DNA of 64,000 nt from Polytrichum commune (lineage: Eukaryota > Streptophyta > Polytrichopsida > Polytrichales > Polytrichaceae), in the NCBI GenBank assembly GCA_950295325.1, contig OX485804.1, forward strand, positions 36,072,429 to 36,136,428, read 5' to 3'. The notes beneath the pieces are model-generated. The model had not been told where the DNA came from and did not search any database. It saw only the letters and a program-made list of their open reading frames with translations. Positions within the stretch are counted from its first letter, which is position 1. Each line of letters begins with the position of its first letter. A program made the position numbers and the translations under genes. Shown here piece by piece: positions 43,485 to 56,447 of this stretch.

Positions 43485-43701
43485 CACTAAATGTGATATT
43501 TAGTGTGACTTACTATTCAGAGTTACATGTTCTTATATATTTTTACTATTAATGTATTTCTTACCAAGTAAAGATGTTAATATTCTATAGTATCCAAACA
43601 ACCAATTCGACCATGGTTGGTAAAAAAATGAGATGCACAATATATAATTATAGCATTGCGTAATTCCAAATAGTAAGTCACACTAATTATCATATTTAGT
43701 G
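43485..43701. mobile_element. N-family MITE, copy N1
   Basis: 217 bp. CACTAAATGTGATATTTAGTG start and TAGTAAGTCACACTAA...ATTTAGTG end are inverted copies, TA on both sides. Same length as N2. Confidence 0.75.
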
Positions 43702-44767
43702 TAGTGAGATTAGTGACAATGGCCATGAACTCCTCACTTATCAATTGTTGGGTAAGTTAACCCCAATGGACCTTCATTCACACGCGGCTTAACCTTCCAT
43801 GTGACTTTATCCCCACTAAGTTACAAGTGCATGAACCGATTTCACACTAATTCAACCACCCTTGCATGCCGGAGGGAAGGAATCATCACATACAAGGGTG
43901 CCTCTCATCCATCCAACATAAACCCATTAAATAATACACATATATATAGATATCCCATAATTAATCATTTTATTTTAGTCGATACCATAATTAGCTTCAA
44001 AAACCCCAAATTAGCGAAGTCCAAGTCATGTGAGAAGAATTGGCCACAAGCCAAAAGAGGTTCAAGTTTTTATGTTGGATGGATGAGAAGTACACCCGTA
44101 TGATAATTCCCGAGCTCTCCTTCTGAGCAGCATCGGAAGTCTCTTCAGATTCTATAAACAATAATATACACTGTACTATGTACCTAATACATTGATCACG
44201 GTCGCCTCCTTTTATTAGTGCGACCTATCATTTAAAACTCCAAGGTGTAACGTTAGGCCGTAGTAGTATGTTAAAAGCACGGCTGTGGAATAAGTTAATG
44301 TAACTTATGCAAGCATGTGAAATCGTCGGAGCTTCTAAGTGGGTTTTGAAACTTAACTTAGCATGGTCCGAGATGACCCTAAACTACCGGATGATGGTGA
44401 AAAGATACCCAAATCTCAAGGAAGAGGTTGGCAGTTCGAATCTCAATTGGGAAATCTCCTCTCTACTTGACAAAAAACTTGTCAGGTGGTCAACTATCTC
44501 TTATGCTTTAGCGTTGGTTTGTCAATCTTGTGTCTCAAAAAACTTTTTTTTATTTAAAAAAACTTAACTTAACTTTCATAAGCTTTTAGGGTTTTCATCT
44601 CTTGCAAGAGCATCCACGAGCTTCTCTCCAAGAGGGAATATTTACTTACAAACTTGCCTCTGATTCATCCAAGAGAGAGACGATGCCAATCTATGGTGTT
44701 GGTGTGAATGAGGGACACCTTGATCATAGCCGCGAGTTTATATCTAAACTTGAAGCATGTTTATATA
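43702..44767. other. Intergenic DNA, nothing recognised
   Basis: Open frames at 43801-44103 and 44307-44567 (plus) have no recognisable domain. No repeat ends placed. Confidence 0.3.
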
Positions 44768-45365
44768 GGGGTTGTTTTACACCATAAACCGTGAAGTTGT
44801 CCCAAGGCTTTGTAAAATTTGTGATTGGTCATTGAGCTCGTCCCATGACCACTTCGGTTTACACCAAGGGAAAAAAAATTAGATTGATTGTGGAGTTTGA
44901 GGTCCCCGAAAGACATATTTAAAGGCCTACATTATCCACTAACATAATCCAACGAGTTTTGCAATGGGAGAAGCAAAAGAGGTGCAATGGTAAAAAAAAG
45001 AAAAAAGAAAAAAGAAAAAAGCAAGGGCCCATGGCAGACAAATATTGTTACAATCAATTTTGAATGAAACATTTTTCGAGGAAGAGAAGATGATGACTAG
45101 GGAAGACAAAAGAATGATGAAATCTAATTTTTATTTTCAAAATTGCCCTTTTGGGACATACATTATGAAAAATCAGCACATTCACTTTTTGGTGCATGGT
45201 CATTCGTCTTGGTCTACATTCGGTTGACAGCTAGTGAGGGGCCCAAAGGCTTTATAAATTGATTTTTTGAGAAACCGGACCGTGGAAGTTGGACCATGAA
45301 GTCGGACCATGGAAAAAGGCCATCTTCCACGGTCCGGCTTCATGGTCCATGGTGTAAACCGGCCC
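44768..45365. mobile_element. Q element, Harbinger-like ends
   Basis: Left GGGGTTGTTTTACACCATAA, right TCCATGGTGTAAACCGGCCC are inverted copies. TAA follows the right end and ATA precedes the left, so the duplication is imperfect. A second inverted pair lies just inside the right end (CGGACCGTGGAAG and CTTCCACGGTCCG, 45286-45338). An (A6G)n run is at 44993-45021. Non-coding. Confidence 0.6.
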
Positions 45366-45553
45366 TAAAGCGGATGTATGCCAATGGATGGAGGTTGTTG
45401 TAAAGTGGGCAACCGTGTCCCTTGGATCCACATCATACCCTAAACCTTCACGGAAATCCATGTTGTCACATCCTAGGCCTGGGCCCCCCGCCCAACTGCC
45501 AAAGGGATTTGATGGCCCCCAACTATGCTTTGTTGTACTATGGGGGTGTACTA

Positions 45554-46301
45554 CGGTCTAGCCTCGTTAATATGACACCCCTCGATATAACGACACATAT
45601 TTGCAAAACCAAACTTTTTAGTTCAAACCCCCCTCTTTTATACGACTACGACACTCGATAATGTGACGTTTAGAGTCTACGTTTTGTCATAGTAAAGAGG
45701 TAGTTAATGCTAAAAATCCTTTCATCCATGTTATGTACATCTAAAATACGTCCATCACTTGGGAATTGTTTGGGAACTTCACTTATCATTGGGAACTTAA
45801 TGAGGATTAGGGTTACTAGTGTAGAATGGACATGGTTAGGGTTGGAGTGGCCTCCTGCCTAATATGTTGCCTTGTACACGGGCCATATAGTTTCACCAAT
45901 ATCTTCATGCTAAACATCTTGCATTATTATTGTCTAGTTTGTTTTATTAGAGAACTCTTTATATGTTGGTGTTCATGAACTTATTGGCTTTCAAAAGTTA
46001 GCAGGGAATTTAGATAAGATGACAGTTGCTAATTTGGGTAGACAACACCAAAGATCTTTGGACTCCTATTTCAAAAGTTCTTGAGAATAATTGTATTTGT
46101 TTGGAGTTATTATTTCATACCATCTATATTGCCTATACTCGTTGTATATATATATATATAGCTCATATTACTTATGTTTTCATATTCCCTCGATAATCAC
46201 GACAACTTTACCCCATTTGTCATATTAATGAGAAGACTACACCTCAATAATACGACTTTTTGTGTGTTTCCCAAACGTGTCATACTAAAGAGGGAGAATA
46301 G
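45554..46301. mobile_element. J2, deletion derivative of the pogo-like element
   Basis: 748 bp, TA-flanked, left end CGGTCTAGCCTCGTTAATATG, right end CATACTAAAGAGGGAGAATAG. The left ~260 bp and the right ~450 bp are collinear with J1 (56448-58153), and the transposase region is missing. Classic non-autonomous derivative. Confidence 0.8.
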
Positions 46302-46432
46302 TACTGTGGAAACTAAAATGCTTGTTGATGTAAGCTTGCTTAAATTAACCTTCTTGGATTATTGCAATTGATGTACACTAGGTGAACATATCCTGAGAAA
46401 GGATGAAAACGCAAAGAAACAATGTGTAGTGA

Positions 46433-46931
46433 GGGCCACTTCGCACACGAGACTGAGAGCCCGTGACCATTCCACTTCAAGCACTCTCATTGGTGGAAAA
46501 GGCGGAGCCGGTCCAAGTTCGCTTCACACTACGCTTGAGGGACCAACGGAGTATGTGAATGCAAGATGGATGTAAAGTCTACATGGACTCCTACATGGCA
46601 TCCAATGGATCATGTTACATTGTCACTTGAACTATTTTCAAAAACTACCTCTTGGAGGTAAGCCTAACACAAAAACATGAGACCATAACACTTTGACTGC
46701 TCATAACCATTGATTTACTGTATTTTATCATGTGCGAGGACATGCATGAATAGAAATTCATTGAAATAGGATTTGGTTGAGGGTCCGGTCACATTTGACT
46801 TCATGCTACACTTGAGGATGCGTGACCACACTACATGATTTTGGAGGTGTCTTGGGATGGCCTTTAGACACTTTCTTTTGGGCTCTCACAATTTCATGGT
46901 CATGGCTCTTGGCTCCTGTGTGAAGTGCCCC
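46433..46931. mobile_element. A-family MITE, copy A2
   Basis: About 500 bp in reverse orientation to A1. Begins GGGCCACTTCGCACACGAG and ends GTGTGAAGTGCCCC. Flanks TGA and TCG do not match, so the site has mutated. Confidence 0.7.
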
Positions 46932-47740
46932 TCGATATATTTCTCTCTTTAATTGGTTAACATAACGAGATTCAATTATGACAGTTACTCTCAGCGGGAC
47001 TCGGGGCTGCAAGCTTTCAGTATCCTAAATATTGTATTTTGTGTCACAAATTATAATTATTTTGCTCAGTATTAAATGTAAACCACCCGTGTAGTGTCAC
47101 CAAAACTAAATGCAAACCGAACATTATTTGTCATTCCTTGTAAAAAAAATGGCATATATATATGTAATATGGCAATGTTGCAAGCAGTGTTACTCACTAG
47201 GTGGTTTTTCATCTAAATTTCAAATCACCCATGACAATATTTTAATTCCATAAATGTGAGGATCCAAAATACACCAATCCATGTTTCAATGATTGGCATT
47301 TGGATGAACAGAAAGTAAGTTGAGATGACAACATTTGGGAAACTTATTCATAGAATATGTCACTTAAAAGTCACCTCGGTGACCTAAAATACCATATGAC
47401 ACTGAGTACAATATTCAGTGCACTGTCTAGGACAAAATTAACCTTTCTATGCATGGATAGATTCTATAAACAATAGTAAGTACAATATAATATGGATGGC
47501 CATCATCTGAGTGAGGGCCTGGGCCTGGTATCAGGTTGCGATTCCTCATTGGGTACACTAAAACTGGGATAAGTATGATCCACCATATCCATTGTGGCAT
47601 TTGAACCATAAGTAAGTGACCTGTCCCTTGGAAATCATTGGCATGTGAATGTGTATTCCTTATATTGTTAACGATAGTGATGTTGTTCGTGTCCTTAATT
47701 TCAACTCCGAGCTCTCCCTCACAAGTCTCCATGAAGTTTA
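46932..47740. other. Intergenic DNA
   Basis: AT-rich with a short (TA)n near 47154-47163. No gene or repeat boundary is seen. Confidence 0.3.
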
Positions 47741-48240
47741 GGGCCACTTCACACACGAGCCGAGAGCCGTGACCATGAAATTGTGAGAGCCCAAAAGAAC
47801 GTGTCCAAAGGCCGTCCCAACACACCTCCACGATCATGTAGTGTGGTCACGGACCCTCAAGTGTAGTGTGCAGTCATATGTGAGCGGGCCCTCAACCAAA
47901 TGCTATCTCAATGAATTTATATTCATGCAGGTCTTCACACATGATCAAATAGAATAAACCAACGGTTGTGAGCGTTCGGAGTGCCACGAGTCTCTTGGTT
48001 TTGTGTTAGGCCTACCTCCAAGAGGTGGTTATTGAAAATAGTCCAAGTGATCGTGAAACCTGATCCATTCGGTGCCATATAGGGATCCATGTAGACTTTA
48101 TATCCATCTTGCATTCACTTACTCTGTTGGTCCCTCCAGCGTAGTGTGAAGCGAACTTGGACCAACTCCACCTTTTCCACCCATGAGAGTGCTTGAAGTG
48201 TAATGGTCATTAGCTCTCAGTTTCGAGTGAGAAGTGGCCC
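47741..48240. mobile_element. A-family MITE, copy A3
   Basis: Exactly 500 bp, GGGCCAC...GTGGCCC, with TTA on both sides (47738-47740 and 48241-48243). The best-preserved uninterrupted copy in the window. Confidence 0.85.
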
Positions 48241-48243
48241 TTA

Positions 48244-48721
48244 GGGGCGCTTCACACTATGGCCAAAGGTTGAGAAGCCGTCGATTTCCACCAATTAGAT
48301 TGCAAGAAACCAAGAGTTCGGCCTCTTGACCCTTCACACTAAGGCCAAAGTCCAAAGGTTGTCGCGGTTTTAAATGCTTACTTTTTTACGAAGGCGACGG
48401 ACTCTCGAAGGAAGTTTGGGTCCGACGGGAATGCAAACCCAAACTATGGTCGAGAGGCCGTCGGTTTTTATTCATTAAAAAAAATCAACCATTGACAAGA
48501 TCTTGGCCGTTAGATTGGAGGGGTTGTTTTGGGCAAGGAATAAAGTGGGCTGCTCCTTTGGGTTTGGACTTCGGAGGCTTCACACTATGCCCGGCCGAAG
48601 GCTCCAATTCCTATATTTTATTGGATGTCTACTTGCAACCCATTTCTTTGGACTCTCAACAAAGTTTGACCACTCAATCCCACGGCCTCTCGACTTGGAC
48701 GGCCATAGTGTGAAGCAACCC
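48244..48721. mobile_element. D element, adjacent to A3
   Basis: 478 bp. GGGGCGCTTCACACTATGGCC and, inverted, GGCCATAGTGTGAAGCAACCC (two mismatches in 21). It starts right after the TTA that ends A3 and is followed by TCA. Interior repeats of 'gaggccgtcg' and 'cttcacactaaggcc' suggest partial self-duplication. Confidence 0.75.
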
Positions 48722-49600
48722 TCAGTTTCGCACCAGGAGGAACCGAAGGAACTTCTCGCCTATGATAAGGGAGAACCGGCAGTTAGTTACAGACGAACTG
48801 GTTGAATTTGAAAAACAACCGATTCAAGTTCAAGACTGCATGAAATTTACCGATCATTTTGAAGGAATGTATAAAATATACCCCAATTCAATAAAGGGAA
48901 ACCAAAGAATATGAGCATGTAACCGGTTAAACTTGCAAACACTAGGATCTCAACCGGTTATCTCCCGGATCACTGCTTCTGGCATCCGTAAGCGATTCAA
49001 AACAATAAAGTGATCCTCAAAGTTAGCCGCTCTCCAACCCTGGCTTTGATGCTCTACTCGAAGCCTGGGTCAGTTCATGCAAAGTGCCAGCCTTGCCCCA
49101 CTTTCCGGGGACCTAACCTTGGCCATCATGGCATGGCTTGCCTTGCCTTGCCACCATATCCTCATCGACCCCCACCCAAACACTTCTCACACTTTACATG
49201 TTATTCAATACATTACATATATTCAATCCACTTTACATGCTACCATCCTCACTTAACATAGTCGTCGCCTCACATTCGGTTCCCGGTCGACGTTCCCCAA
49301 CATTCCCAATATTTGGTGTGTTTTTAATGCCATCCCATCACATGTTGCGTTCCATTGCAAAGCACGTCGGACCGATGCACTTTTTCTCCTTTGCAAGGGG
49401 TTTAGGTTGAGCTCTCTTGAAGGTTTAGGGTTTAGCGTTTTAGTGTGGGAACTCGTACACGTTCGTACCCGTTGCCATCTCTTTATACATGGATCATGTA
49501 CTTTATGTGGACTATGATGACAATTATGGAACGGACACAAATGATGAAACTTTGCAAGAATCGGAGATAGACATTTTGATAGTACATACACTATGATGAT
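48722..49600. other. F-family copy and spacer
   Basis: 48768-48966 is an F repeat with inverted ends GGGAGAACCGG and CCGGTTATCTCCC. The rest (49.0-49.6 kb) is less AT-rich with no convincing gene. Confidence 0.45.
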
Positions 49601-49602
49601 CG

Positions 49603-50350
49603 TTGTTTGGTAACAGTCACAACATGTTCCATCCGAGCGAGTTGGAGGAAGGTGGCCAAACAACTGTCAACCACAATGTGGGAGCTACAGATGTTCTCAA
49701 CCGGATGCGCCGATGTGCTTGCGTTCAAGTTTTGACAAATTTCGAGGTATACAAAGTTGACGAGTTTTTTTTTCTTGTGTATCCTACAGTTCATGACAAT
49801 GCCCGTACTAGGGGTGTTGAGAGGGTTATGAGTGACAAACCCATGAAGTTGATTGTTGAGCAACGTTTCAATAGAATGTCGCATGTTTGACATTGTACAA
49901 TGATGCACTTGCTCACGAGATATTTGGCCCAATGAGGTAGAGCGGAGGTGCTTGTTTGCAATGAACCTCATTTTCCATGTTGCATCGAGATTATCGATGG
50001 TACACTCATCAAAATTTGTAAGCCGGGGAATAATCCCAACTATGCCAAGTGGTCTAATAGTCAAAAGAAGGTGTGTTGTATAAACAATATGGTGTGGTAC
50101 CCCACAAATGTCTTTTCATTCACTTGGACTTGGGTTTCCATATTTTTTCCATGAAGTTTCATTAGTGAAATTGAACTCATGAGTAAGACATTCTTGCATT
50201 GCATAGCTCCAAACAGTGACACCTATAGATGCTCGACCCAAATAACAAGATGGAGGAGAAGTTGTAAAAATGGAGGAGGAATTGCGAAAGTTAGAGGAGA
50301 GTTGCCACGATGAGAGGCCAATGGAGGAAGACACAAATTCCTTCATGGGA
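49603..50350 (+). pseudogene. Decayed PIF/Harbinger transposase (HARBI1/DDE_Tnp_4-like)
   Basis: One frame, broken by TGA at 49888-49890 and again at about 49933, reads VMSDKPMKLIVEQRFNRMSH, then FPCCIEIIDGTLIKICKPGN, NYAKWSNSQKKVCCINNMV, and after a gap FHEVSLVKLNS. The IDGT..I motif holds the first catalytic Asp of Harbinger transposases, and the KW...KK...N pattern follows as in plant PIF proteins. The later Asp and Glu motifs are not found. A plausible relative of the source that mobilised the TWA-flanked MITEs nearby, although its own terminal repeats were not located. Confidence 0.7.
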
Positions 50351-53300
50351 ACAACAACAAAGGCTTAGGAACCAGGAACGAGGCTTGGGAACATCACTCG
50401 GAATAAGGTTTTGGAACTGGCAACAAATGTTTGGGAACAACACTGAAGGCTCGGACACTCCCATGCAAAACATATAACACTTCACCTTCAAACACCGAGC
50501 ACGTGTCAGACTTCATACATTGTGTTACCACTTAGCAAAGTCTTATGTTTTTTTTAATAAATAGTCATTACCACACGGTACGTGCCACTTTCCTAATCTA
50601 AGAATAGGAAAACACCCTTTCTCCCCAAGTTACAGGGTGATTTTGCCGTCTTCCTTCAACATGGTCCTCTCAACCGCCTCGGTATACTCTACTTGTTCAC
50701 TTGTGTCAATTTGGAGCACGGTTCATTTTGCACTAGAAGGATCAAGATTCTCCCAATCGGGAACAGAGTTTGGGAAATGTAGGCGGTGAGAACTCAAGCA
50801 TTAGGAACTTAGGGGCCTAGAAGCTTTAGTGATCCATTTATAATGGGCTATGGATGGGGTAAGGTAGACGAGGAGCTAACTCTTTGGATAACAATCCCTT
50901 GGATGGGCATAACTACCTTAACCACTTATGGGATGAATGCAATGAATGGAAGTTCATGGGATATAGGTCACATCTATGCATGCGCATAAAACAAGTTCCA
51001 TGTACCTCATAGGCATATGGAGATTTAAAAAAAAACAAATTCTCAAAATATATATGCATGGAAAAAATTAGTAAATAATAACATACATAATTTTACATAG
51101 GTAGTTTAAACATTCAGTAATAGGGGAAGGAAGAATAACCGCCAAATGTAATCATTCATGGATTTTGAAGACTACATAAAATGAACTACATTGAGCATCT
51201 AAAGCACTTCATTCGACATCGAACATCGAACATGAGCGTCATGAGAGCGCATTTCCAAAGATCTTGAAGACTTGGAAGACTTTTGAAGACCAAAAGACTT
51301 GGAGTTTCACCAAACGGATTTTGGCTCCAAGACTCAGAGAATTTTTGGCTCAAGACTCCGAGTTTATCAAAGTCTCCAGACTTGGAAATCTACCAAGACA
51401 TTTCGCTGCAATACTTAGAAAATCGCACCAAAGGTGATATAACATAAAAACTTGAAAATTTACCATGCCCATATAAAAGGAGGAGGCCACGGGAAGACCT
51501 GCAATTCAAATCATAAATATTCAAGAAATAAATTTAAGATACCCATCTAAAATTTCCAAGTAAAGAGGTTCACAAAGAAATCAAGACCCGTAAGCTAGGG
51601 TGAAAGCCACTCATCAAATTTGACATCCACATAGCCTTAGACTCAAGACACCATCAATAAGGCATACTTACATTAGGTGGGGAAATCAAATCGACTTAAT
51701 GAAAGGCCATCAATTAGAAGGGGAACTTGAAGGTGACAAGAAGGTTACGTAAGGTTGCCAAGTGGGCCACGTCATCCATCCCCTCAAATGTGGGAATGAT
51801 CTAAGATTTCGCATCACGATAGAAAGAATTCCAACAAACAAATTTTGTTAATAATAAGGGGACATGCCTTTCGTTATGATCGGTGAATTATTATAAAGAA
51901 AATTTGAGACGTAATGACCAAGTGAATTTTGGAAATAGATTTAGGATAGTTGGACTTTTGGACTTAGCATTTAGAAATGATGAACCTACTTAGCACCATA
52001 TTTATGAGAAAAAAATATGATTAAGAAATTCAAAACTACTTCACTCGATGACACTTAACCGTGACATTAGGATTTTAGGGGAACACAATCCTGTACTTCT
52101 TGAGCATCGAACCCCTTGGATTTCGAAGAGGATTCTTTGAATTATAATTCATGAATTCAATACATTTATCATATGAAATGTGGAGTTCTATTGTGGTTAC
52201 GTGAAGGTATTTTTTGGAACCCAAAAGAGTTCAAAGCATACATGGAAGAGGGTACCTCTCCTCACCTTTAGACTTGGGAATTTCATTCTCACCTTTTATG
52301 ACTTGATACGATTTCAAGACAAGGTTTTAAAGTCCTAAATATTTAAGGTGTGACTTTGTGCAACTGGTAAAGCAGTGGGTTACGTTGTTTGAGGTTGAGA
52401 GACTATTTTGACGTGGGGGGGGGGCAACCTCAACAACACACACTAATTAGGATAATCAATGTAGTATCCAAGCTATTCAATTTCCCTTCAATTGACTTTC
52501 CCTTTACATGGCATAGACTCTATAACTTTTGCACCAAGCACATGGTTTAGTTTTTTTATACCGCCCAAGGGGTAACAATAAACACTTGTCCCCCATAGGT
52601 TGGTTATTGATTCATCCCAATATAAAGTCACTAGAATGATGGGGGATCTATGACCATGGTTGAGTCATGGGTTCATTTGTTTTGAAGTAATAATAACCGA
52701 GCTCTATAATGATACTTAACCCTAGTTTGCCCTCCCTCCTTGCTAGATGTCATGAACATTCACCTCGACACACTTGGAAAAAGAGTTTTCTCATATCTAG
52801 ATTGAATTGTGCAATTAAGTTGCCCCGTGCTATTTGATCAATATTCCACACTAATATGAACCGTGCATGTTTCATTTTATTTATTGTGGTTGCTATACGG
52901 ATGATAAACAAGGTTGAAATTTTTTATGGTATGGTTTTGGCCCAAGGTAATTTGCATGGATAAAGAGGCAACCTAATTGCATGTATTGGTGTGAAACTAC
53001 TTGGTCAATGTTATATTTGAACCATAAATCAACAAAAAATCTAAATTTAACTCAAGTATATAGTATATCACGAGACCCATTCAATTCCAAATAGAGAGTT
53101 TTATTGTATACAAGCGTACCTCTCATTCATCCAACATAACACCGTGAAGTAGTATGCAATTTGAAGATTTTTTTTTAATTGATTTGACACCATACATAGC
53201 TTTAAAGACCTTGGATTAGTCTACTTGAGGTCATTTGAGAAAACTCGGCAACAACCCGTGTCATATCTATAGAGGATCAAGTTTTTATGTTGGATGGATG

Positions 53301-53800
53301 AGAGGTACGCTCATATACTATAAATCCCACTCTCCCTCAACCTTTATGATCTCCCTCTATAAACAATACGAATAAACATGACTATTACTAGCGATGTAAA
53401 AAAATCAATAGTTAAACTGAATCATGTGGCTACGGTGGCCATAACATTATTCAGTTGCATGGTTGTGTGTTCATTCTATATTTAGCACATGACATGGGCC
53501 TCCACTATCTTACCTTCATGGGAAGAAACTTAGAAAATAGGAAGACATTGACATTGGTATAAATAATGAATAATGCTAGTCATAATAGTCAAAATATTGT
53601 GAATAACTTTGGTGTTTTCAGTGATAGTTTTGCTATAAACAATATTATTAGGGAATAATATTTGGATGATCAATAATTCTTGTGCATAGTGCTAGGAGTA
53701 TAACTCCACCAAAAATTCCAAGTTTAGCTTGAACGTATGAATAATACACAAATATTCTTATTTTGTTCATGGGCCCACATAATATCGATGATATATTCCA
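50351..53800. other. Long gene-free stretch with diverged repeats
   Basis: No open frame above 60 codons of interest. About 51.17-51.45 kb holds short irregular repeats of 'agactt(g/t)ga'. About 52.7-53.35 kb matches repeat S and neighbouring text at 42.9-44.1 kb ('gtgcaattaagttgccccgt', 'tttttatgttggatggatga'). A G9 run lies near 52418. Confidence 0.4.
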
Positions 53801-56150
53801 AGGTCATGGAACTGACCCACACAACTTGATAATGTTATGGCTATTGTAAGCCAAAAATTTTGGCCGAATTGTTCAACTATAGGCTTAGGGTAGAAGTTGG
53901 GATGAAACTCATCCAGGTGAATGAAAATAGTTGAACTATAGGCTCAGTAGGTAGTTATAACTATAGTCTTACGGCCATAGGAGGCCCTAGCAGGTAGTTA
54001 GAAAAACTATCGTCTCCCTCGCCTTGTAAGAGGGGAGGCGTAGAAGGACAGAGCAGACATTTCTTCGATAATTTTTGAGCGAGTTGCATAAACAATAGTC
54101 TTGTCTCCCTCAGCACCGTACTCGGGCGAGGATTATAGTTGAACAATCTTCCAAGTAAAAATCAGTGATCACTACAGGGATTGTAGGACACTATTTTCTG
54201 AGAAGCTTATTGTTATTTTTCTGAATTTGGAGTTATAATGAAAGTTTGTGAAGTGGTCGAACTATCGACTGTATGGGAAATTATTTTCGATGTTTGCGAT
54301 AGAGATTTACTGTGGAGAGATTATGAGCGAGACCGTGTGAGAGGAAATAATGGGAGCAAAGCAGATTGTGAAACATGAGTGAATGTGAGAGCGAGTCAGC
54401 GGAAGTTGAGAGAGAGGAAAGGAAATGTGTATTGAATTGATTGAGAGATGAGACTTGTTTAAGAATGAATTGAGCAAAGCATAGAAGATGAAGAGATAAG
54501 GAACCTGAGAGGCAATTAAGAATTGATGAGTGATTTCAGAGTTCAAAGGCTAAGATAATTACCGCGCGACACTGACCATGTGTAACAATGGCCTGAGCAT
54601 GAGTAATCAAAGTTAATTGAGTAAATGTGCACAGGGAGAATCAGAGAGTGATAATGCGATTGGATGAGTGTTGTAACAGAAGGCAATGTGAGTGTGGTTG
54701 AAGAAGTAAAAGTGTGAGTAGTACATGAGGAATCCGAGAGAGTAATTGAGAGGAGAAACTATAGATGAGCAACATGGGGAATTGAACGACCCTTATTGAA
54801 TGAGAGAACTGGAATATAATTAGCCCGATTGAGGTTATAAATACACATAGTGCCCTGATCAGCTATATGAGCGAACTATTGTTGATTTTGAGAAGAGTAG
54901 AACTGAGTGAAACAATGGGCGAAGAAGTCACTGAGATCTGAGCGTAACTCCTATCCTTGGCCGGAGAAGGTGAAGTAAGGATGAGAGAGAAAAGGAAGTA
55001 ATCTTAGCACGAGAGTAAGAACAAAGCGGAGACGAGGGGTAGAGCCGAGCCAGAGTGGTAGAAGAGGGGAAGAGCGAAGAGACTTGGCAAGAGGCCAAGT
55101 GTCAACCAAGCGTTAACCCGCACATAGTGTAACTATTGGCTATAGTGCTAACTACTGGCTATAGTGCTAACTACTATAGGCTGAGGGGCAGCCGAGAGGT
55201 CAATAGTCAGATCGTTGTGCGAGGTGATTGAGTGTTGTTAGCCTGTGAGAGGCATTGTGAGGAGAAATGATTATAGTTCAGCCGTAAAGAGATTATAGTT
55301 GAAATCTAAAATAGGCTGTTGGTTTTATAATTGAGAATAATGGAATTTAAGATAGAAATCTCAATCAACCGAGGTGATGAGAAATCACTTCTGATCGGTT
55401 GATTAGAGAAATTAGTAAGGATTGTAAGAGGGATCAAGTGTAAGAGGGATAGAATTAACTTTGGTTCATAAATGTTATCTAGGCATAAGTTAATTGAATC
55501 TTTATTAAGTTTTGATTGTTAAGTAGTCAAGAGATAAGATCTTTGGGTATGGAATGCGATTTAATCCTTTCAACTATTGTCTTGTGTGTTACCCTGGTGG
55601 TTGTTGTTGCAGGTTGTGCAGGGCGACCAAGACTATAGCTTGATGGATTATGGTTAATTGCATAAGTTGTGAGTAATGATTAAATCTGGAGATAAGGAAT
55701 AAACAATTGTTTTGTATTGGAATTAACATTGACCAAGTAATAAAGGAATTGCCTTGAATTGAAAATGCATTGGCCAATGGTTATCAAAGACAATTGTGTT
55801 ACTCAAAGACTATTGTTCTCGAAAGACTATTGTTATACAAAATCTCATGACGAGATGGTTACTACCGAGATTGACACACATACCCTACTGAATGAGACAC
55901 AGTGAGAGGAAATCAAGAGAGAGAAAGAGAGTGAAAGACATACCAGTCATGTTCTAGAGTGAATATAGCAAACCCTTTGGTCTAATTAATGAACTATGAA
56001 GTGACAAATGCATGTAATAGACACTAGTTAAGCCTTCCTTGAGAGTCTGTACCCTGGTGTTTTGGGTTATTTAAGTGAGAGCAAAAAACTAACTACAGCT
56101 ATCATTTAAGTTATATATAATAATGTCCTACTACCTCAATTGTCATTTTA
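53801..56150. other. Purine-rich block of unknown nature
   Basis: About 54.3-55.1 kb is G/A-rich on the plus strand, dense in GAGAG. Near 55126-55180 'ggctatagtgctaactact' is repeated. Possibly an old LTR or a transcribed non-coding region, but no terminal TG..CA pair, primer-binding site or gag/pol trace is seen. Confidence 0.3.
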
Positions 56151-56162
56151 AGTGCAACAACG

Positions 56163-56260
56163 AACATGGTATTCCAGAAGAAGAAGAAGAAGAAGAACTC
56201 CGGTCTCCGGAGGAGGCCGCAGTGAATAAAGTGTCTGTTTGTAGAACATCCTAGGCCATG
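56163..56260 (-). repeat. 3'-end remnant of a LINE related to copy 3
   Basis: On the minus strand, 'gacactttattcactgcggcc' and 'gaccggagttcttc', followed by a (TTC)n tail, match the terminal 60 nt of copy 3 (40.81-40.86 kb). Extreme 5' truncation or a SINE sharing this tail are both possible. Confidence 0.5.
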
Positions 56261-56447
56261 CCTTACGGCAGTGGCGTAACGTGGTGTTCCACAACATTAT
56301 TAAGCAATTGCATGATGGTCTCTTTCCAAACGAAAAAGGTTGTGAGTAAATTACGTTGATTGAATTACATATGTTTGTTGAAGAGTTCACAATACATAGC
56401 CTAAGTGCTCCTCATAAACAAAGAATCCCAAAATCAAAAGAGACTTA

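Noticed and set aside
43801..44103. 100-codon plus-strand ORF as a gene
   Set aside because: Part of it resembles repeat text at 53.1-53.3 kb, where the frame is not kept.
53801..56150. LTR retrotransposon or solo LTR
   Set aside because: No matching terminal repeats, TG..CA borders, primer-binding site or gag/pol trace could be found.
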